From positions 186,001-250,000 of the forward strand of contig NZ_JAAVTK010000001.1 of assembly GCF_012275535.1 (NCBI RefSeq): 64,000 nucleotides of DNA, in the 5' to 3' direction. The position numbers and the translations under genes are program-made. The DNA is from Hymenobacter artigasi (GTDB lineage Bacteria; Bacteroidota; Bacteroidia; Cytophagales; Hymenobacteraceae). The notes under the pieces are model-generated. The model saw nothing but the letters and a program-made list of their open reading frames with translations, was not told the origin of the DNA and ran no database searches. Shown here one piece after another: positions 60,074 to 64,000 of the stretch (position 1 is the stretch's first letter; each line of letters begins with the position of its first letter).

Positions 60074-62927
60074 ACGCCAGCGGCTCGACAACCCAGGCCC
60101 CCACCGCGCCCCGGTACACCACCCGCACCCCCGCCTCCACGGGCGTGCGCAGCCGCAGCACGTTGAAGAGCACCAGCAAATCGGCCCCCGCGTTGCGGTA
60201 GTTGAGGCGGGCGGCGGTACCACGGTAGTCGTTGCCCTGGGCCACGTCGCCGAACACGGTGGCCCGCAGGCGCTGCACGTAGAGCAGGCGGCCCAGTTCC
60301 CAGTGCGTGAAAGCCAGCGGCAGGTTATAGTCGAAGCTGGCCACGGCCAGCCGGTCGAAACTGGTGTAGCCCTCCCCGCGCGGAATGGATACGGCGGGTG
60401 CAAACTGATACTGCAGCTGGTCCTGCCACTGGTAGCCGGCCCGCAGCCGAATGGCATGGTTGCGCGTCAGGCCCGGCAGGTAAAGGCTGCCCTGCGCCGC
60501 CCACTGCCGGGCCTCCAGCCCGGTGCCGAAGGGCGTGGTGCGCCAGGTGCTCAGAAAGGCGCCGCCCCACCTGGGGGCCACGCTGCGGGCGCTGCGCTTG
60601 AGCTGTGTGACGTAGCTCAGGGTGGTTTGCACGGCGTTTAGTGGCGAGTTGGGGCCGGTTTCGGAGAGCCGGCGGGCGGGCAGGTCGTAGCCGTACACCT
60701 GCTCGTGCAGGAAATAGGTGCCGAGCGAGAGCGCCTGCAAATACTTGGAATGCGTGAGGTTGAGCGGCAGCCGCAGGCCGGCTGTGAGGCGGGCGTACTG
60801 CCACTGGTCGCGGTAAGTAACGCCCCGGTAGATGATGGCCGCATCGCGCCCGCCATAGGTCACGTCGGCATCCAGCACCGGAAAGCGGCCCTGGTAGCTG
60901 AGCGCCCCGGTAGCGCTGAAGGTGCGCTCCGTTTGGTCGTAGCCCACGCCGGCAAACACTTGCGTGGTGTTCAGCAAATCCTGGGAGCGCAGGCCCACGC
61001 TCACGGCGTTGCCGCTGGGGCTTTGCACCACGCCGTAGCTGAACAGGTTGAAGGCGTGCGCCAACGGCGAATACCGCCGCACCCCGTAGCGCGGCAGGGC
61101 CGAATCGGGGCGGGCCAGCAGGCGCGGCACAGCCTGCCCGGCGGGTTCCTGCGCTGTGAGGGCGGCCGCGTACGGCCCGGCGATATCGGCGGTGGCGGTG
61201 GGCAGGGGCACCCAGGCGGTGGTATCGAGCAGCATTTCGACTACCCGCGCCCCGGTGGCCCGGTAGTCGTGAAAGGCCAGGGTGCGGCCATCCGGCGCCA
61301 CGGCCACCTGGTAGGCGCCCAAGGGCCGCGAAGTCACGCGGTAGGTCTGGCCCGTGCGGGCACTCACGGCGTAGAGGTTGTCGATGCCCGATTGGGAGGA
61401 ATTGTAGAGCACGAAATCGCGCCAGGGCTGCGGGTTGGCTAGGTTGAGGTTGGCCACGGGCAGCAGCGCTGTTGAAGTGCCAGTATTAGGGTCGAGCACG
61501 ACAATGGTTTTGCCGGCGGCGCTCAGGGCCACGGCCACCAGGCGGCGGCCGTCGGGGTGCCAGCGGGGCTGCTGGTAGAAGTCGTTGGCGGGGTTGGGCA
61601 GGGTCTGGATTTCGGCCCCGCTTTCCGCATCCAGAATGACCAGGGCGTGGTGGTAGGCGGCATCGGTGCGGGCCGCTACCAGCCGGCGGCCGTCGGGCGA
61701 GAGGGCGGCGGCCGTGTAGCGCTGCCCGCGCCCGATGCGCGTGAGCCGCCCGGTTTTCAAATCCAGCACCTTCAGCTCCGAGGCAATGCGCTGGCCCCAG
61801 CGGGCGTGCTGCTGGTACTCGGGCCACACGGCCCGGCCGCCGTTCACCGACAGCATTTCGGGCAGGTTGAGCTGGCCCGGCGTGAACACCTTTTGCTCGG
61901 CTCCGTGCCGGCTCAGCAGCACGAATTGCGGAATGTAGTCGAGGCCGGTTTTCAGGGCCAGCACCGTGCTGTCGGTTAGGTACTGCGGGTATTGGTACTG
62001 GGCAAACACGTTTTGCGACGCCGCTACCGGTAGTTCGCGCACCGGCGTGGTGGTGGCTGCCAGCGCGACCTGCTCCCGCCAGGTCGAGTCAATTTCCGTC
62101 ATGGTGCGGCCGTAGAGCTGCTCGACGGTGAGGCCGGTGGTGCGCCGGATGCCGTGGGAAAACGAGAACGGATAAAACGGAAACCGATAGTATTCATCCA
62201 GCACTTTGCCCCACACATCGGGGCCGTGGTGGGTTTTCAGGTATGAGGTCATGAAGTAGCCCAGCACGTACCAATCGGGCACGTTGTCGCGCAGGGAGCC
62301 GTTCACGGCCTTCTGATAGGAGTAGCGGCGACCAGCCAGCAGGTTGGCCCGCAGGCCCACGTTGAAGCTGGGGATGCGCCCGCGCCCGCTGCGCGTGAGG
62401 GCCGTTTCGGTACCTACGGCGTCGCCCTCAAAAAACCACTGCGGCACCCCTACCGCCGCAATGCCCAGCGCCCCATCGCCAAAGAGCGGCCCCAGCACCC
62501 GGCCCACGCCCTGCCGGGCCTTCTCGAACTGCCCTACGTGCCGGAACTCGTGCACCGCCAGGCCATCGAGCCAGTCCACGGTGCCCAGCCCAAACCCCTG
62601 CTGCGGCGTGGTAAAAAACTCGGCGTGCCGGGGCAGAAACGTCACGAAGCCGTTGCTGACCGTGGTCTGGTTCTGCAGCACCACCGCAATGGGACGCGGG
62701 CGCACGCCCAGCGTGGCCACGCCGGGGCCGTGCAGCTGCTCCAGCCGCGCCGCCGTGCGCTGCGCCGCCGAGTCAATTCCGCCCGCGTACAGCACCCGGA
62801 AATGCGGCGTCCGCACCTCGCGCCAGCGCAGCTCGGGCGGGTTCTGGGAAAGAATGGGCAGGCTTTGGGCACGGGCCGGGGCAATGGCAAACAGGCTCAG
62901 CAGCCCCGGCAGCAGCAAACGACGCAT
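60057..62927 (-). CDS. HEXXH metallopeptidase-like / propeller / outer-membrane barrel protein
   Basis: A 956-residue protein with signal peptide (MRRLLLPGLLSLFAIAPARA). Residues ~34-330 contain HEFRH (H126, E127, H130), a gluzincin-like zinc motif, with VPQWFFEGDAVGTETALT further on supplying a possible third ligand (E). Residues ~340-620 look like a TolB/WD40-type beta-propeller (LSPDGRRLVAAR, WHPDGRRLVAVAL, VAPDGRTLAFHD repeats). The last ~300 residues are beta-strand-rich, ending LAFSLRL, as an outer-membrane barrel. A surface or periplasmic peptidase anchored in the outer membrane is likely. Overlaps the RsbQ-like gene by 17 bp at the 3' end. Confidence 0.86.
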   Translation of the reverse strand: MRRLLLPGLLSLFAIAPARAQSLPILSQNPPELRWREVRTPHFRVLYAGGIDSAAQRTAARLEQLHGPGVATLGVRPRPIAVVLQNQTTVSNGFVTFLPRHAEFFTTPQQGFGLGTVDWLDGLAVHEFRHVGQFEKARQGVGRVLGPLFGDGALGIAAVGVPQWFFEGDAVGTETALTRSGRGRIPSFNVGLRANLLAGRRYSYQKAVNGSLRDNVPDWYVLGYFMTSYLKTHHGPDVWGKVLDEYYRFPFYPFSFSHGIRRTTGLTVEQLYGRTMTEIDSTWREQVALAATTTPVRELPVAASQNVFAQYQYPQYLTDSTVLALKTGLDYIPQFVLLSRHGAEQKVFTPGQLNLPEMLSVNGGRAVWPEYQQHARWGQRIASELKVLDLKTGRLTRIGRGQRYTAAALSPDGRRLVAARTDAAYHHALVILDAESGAEIQTLPNPANDFYQQPRWHPDGRRLVAVALSAAGKTIVVLDPNTGTSTALLPVANLNLANPQPWRDFVLYNSSQSGIDNLYAVSARTGQTYRVTSRPLGAYQVAVAPDGRTLAFHDYRATGARVVEMLLDTTAWVPLPTATADIAGPYAAALTAQEPAGQAVPRLLARPDSALPRYGVRRYSPLAHAFNLFSYGVVQSPSGNAVSVGLRSQDLLNTTQVFAGVGYDQTERTFSATGALSYQGRFPVLDADVTYGGRDAAIIYRGVTYRDQWQYARLTAGLRLPLNLTHSKYLQALSLGTYFLHEQVYGYDLPARRLSETGPNSPLNAVQTTLSYVTQLKRSARSVAPRWGGAFLSTWRTTPFGTGLEARQWAAQGSLYLPGLTRNHAIRLRAGYQWQDQLQYQFAPAVSIPRGEGYTSFDRLAVASFDYNLPLAFTHWELGRLLYVQRLRATVFGDVAQGNDYRGTAARLNYRNAGADLLVLFNVLRLRTPVEAGVRVVYRGAVGAWVVEPLAFSLRL

Positions 62928-63285
62928 AGAATGACGGGAGGGAATTGGACGTAGGGAATGAATGGTAAAGAACGTCATGCCGAGCGCAGCCGAGGCCGGG
63001 CAAGTTCCTGGTGGGCAGCAGCACCTGCTTTGGCTTGTACCGTAGCCGCGCAACGCCGCACAAGCTAAATATGCGGCGGCCCGGCCGCCTACGCAACACA
63101 CGATATAAGGCACTAAATTTTGAAAATCAGTAGTATGACCTTGTTGCAGGCCTCAGCCACGCCCGGCATCCGAACTAATTCAGATGCCGGGCAATGTGGC
63201 TGAAAATATAATTCATGTATCGACATCAAATGTAGCAACATTGATTATCTTTGTAATCTCAATTCACCTTTTCAACCCCAACGCC
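62928..63285. other. 358-bp gap with a solitary repeat arm
   Basis: At 62971-63000 there is AACGTCATGCCGAGCGCAGC followed by CGAGGCCGGG, a worn half of the GTCAT-type repeat with no partner nearby. The rest has no ORF; the right end holds the YceI promoter word. Confidence 0.6.
63246..63253 (+). promoter_or_regulatory. -7 promoter word of the YceI gene
   Basis: TATCTTTG, a full match to TAnnTTTG, 32 bp before the ATG. It is the same octamer as at tRNA-Arg. No clear -33 TTTG is seen. Confidence 0.5.
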
Positions 63286-63834
63286 ATGTCTGAAACCACC
63301 GCCACCGCCACCAAGTGGGCCATCGACCCTACCCACTCCGAAGTGCAGTTCAAAATCAAGCACTTAGTCATTTCCACCGTTACCGGCTCGTTCAAGTCCT
63401 TCCAGGGCACGATGCAGAGCGAGGGCGACACGTTTGAGAATGCCCAGGTAGAGTTCGAACTCGCCGTGGACAGCATCGACACCAACCAGGAAATGCGCGA
63501 CGGCCACCTGAAAGGCGAGGAGTTTTTCGACGCCGCCAAGTTCCCGACCATCAAATTTGAGTCGACTTCCTTCACCAAGAAAAGCGACGATACCTATACC
63601 CTCGCCGGCAACCTCACGATGCGCGACGTGACCAAGCCCGTAACCCTGGAAGCCGAGTACGGCGGCACGGCCGTCGATTTCTACGGCAACACCAAGGCGG
63701 GTTTCGAGGTAACCGGCAAAATCAACCGCAAAGAGTTCGGTCTCACCTGGGGCGGCATCACCGAAGCCGGCGCCATCGTGCTCGGCGACGACGTGAAGCT
63801 GATTGCCAACGTGCAGTTTGCCAAGCAGGCCTAA
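63286..63834 (+). CDS. YceI-family lipocalin-like protein
   Basis: A 182-residue protein of the YceI family, whose members bind isoprenoid or amphiphilic ligands in a lipocalin-like barrel. DPTHSEVQFKIKHLVISTVTGSFKSFQG (residues ~14-41), DSIDTNQEMRDGHLKGEEFFDAAKFPTIKFES, LTMRDVTKPVTLEAEYGG, and RKEFGLTW near the end are characteristic. Unlike E. coli YceI there is no signal peptide, so it acts in the cytosol, unlike periplasmic relatives. ATG at 63286 fits the family start. Confidence 0.94.
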   Translation: MSETTATATKWAIDPTHSEVQFKIKHLVISTVTGSFKSFQGTMQSEGDTFENAQVEFELAVDSIDTNQEMRDGHLKGEEFFDAAKFPTIKFESTSFTKKSDDTYTLAGNLTMRDVTKPVTLEAEYGGTAVDFYGNTKAGFEVTGKINRKEFGLTWGGITEAGAIVLGDDVKLIANVQFAKQA

Positions 63835-63842
63835 GCGGTTTT

Positions 63843-63976
63843 CAGGTTCGTGTACACGTAGCGCGAACTTTGTAGTTCGCGTCCCCGCGCCGTTAGAACT
63901 GCTCTGACGGCGCGGGGACGCGAACTACAAAGTTCGCGCTACTGCTTGCTGGCCTCCTAAGCTGTACACAAACCTG
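63843..63976. repeat. Nested inverted repeat, GTAGCGCG family
   Basis: Perfect 36-bp inner arms 63858-63893 and 63907-63942 (GTAGCGCGAACTTTGTAGTT outer end) with a 13-nt loop; outer words CAGGTTCGTGTACA and TGTACACAAACCTG match 13 of 14. Same family as the worn copy at 8933. Confidence 0.93.
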
Positions 63977-64000
63977 GAAACTGCGCTAAGCGGCCCGGCT

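Noticed and set aside
5786..63976. CRISPR array
   Set aside because: The repeats are paired palindromes separated by kilobases, with no regular short spacers, and no cas gene is present.

Overview
The window looks like a chromosome segment of a GC-rich Bacteroidota, most likely a Hymenobacter or close relative. The evidence is five proteins ending in type IX secretion (T9SS) type A sorting domains, a TonB-dependent receptor, SusC-like outer-membrane logic, Bacteroidota promoter words (TAnnTTTG) at the right distance from tRNA genes, and lineage families such as DUF2141, DUF4136, DUF6268, DUF6624 and an HD-PycTM protein. The genus is an inference from gene content; no rRNA gene is present.

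Layout. 1-11 kb: end of a secreted T9SS protein, a tRNA-Gly / HNH gene / tRNA-Leu cluster, mutS divergent from a TrmH-type methyltransferase, then terC, yajQ, two small enzymes and an NYN-cold-shock protein. 11-27 kb: a YdjM-like membrane protein, mfd, acetyltransferases, a DsbA-family protein, an aldo/keto reductase, the proBA proline pathway, a T9SS protein and an NDH-2 type dehydrogenase. 27-29 kb: a compact, AT-richer two-gene unit, an ABC/OLD-type ATPase plus a DUF4276 (Toprim-like) protein, which is the best candidate for an antiphage system. 29-46 kb: omega-amidase, FG-GAP T9SS protein, murF, rfbC, a glycosyltransferase, cytochrome c, hflX, outer-membrane proteins, ppk1 and a SixA-type phosphatase. 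46-64 kb: two tandem M43 metalloproteases, a metallophosphoesterase/Omp85 giant, the HD-PycTM protein, tRNA-Arg with a second HNH gene, a GAF protein, two RsbQ-like hydrolases, a HEXXH/propeller/barrel protein and YceI.

The most unusual feature of the window as a whole is its gene borders. About twenty are occupied by long inverted repeats, with arms of 23-50 bp that are often perfect. They fall into a few recurrent word families, one of which shows a compensatory change inside each arm. Some elements supply stop codons, and one supplies the last 16 residues of an enzyme. They sit between convergent genes, between co-directional genes, inside the proBA pair and between the divergent mutS and trmH genes, so they are not simply terminators. 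Ordinary short hairpin terminators are also present and are listed separately.
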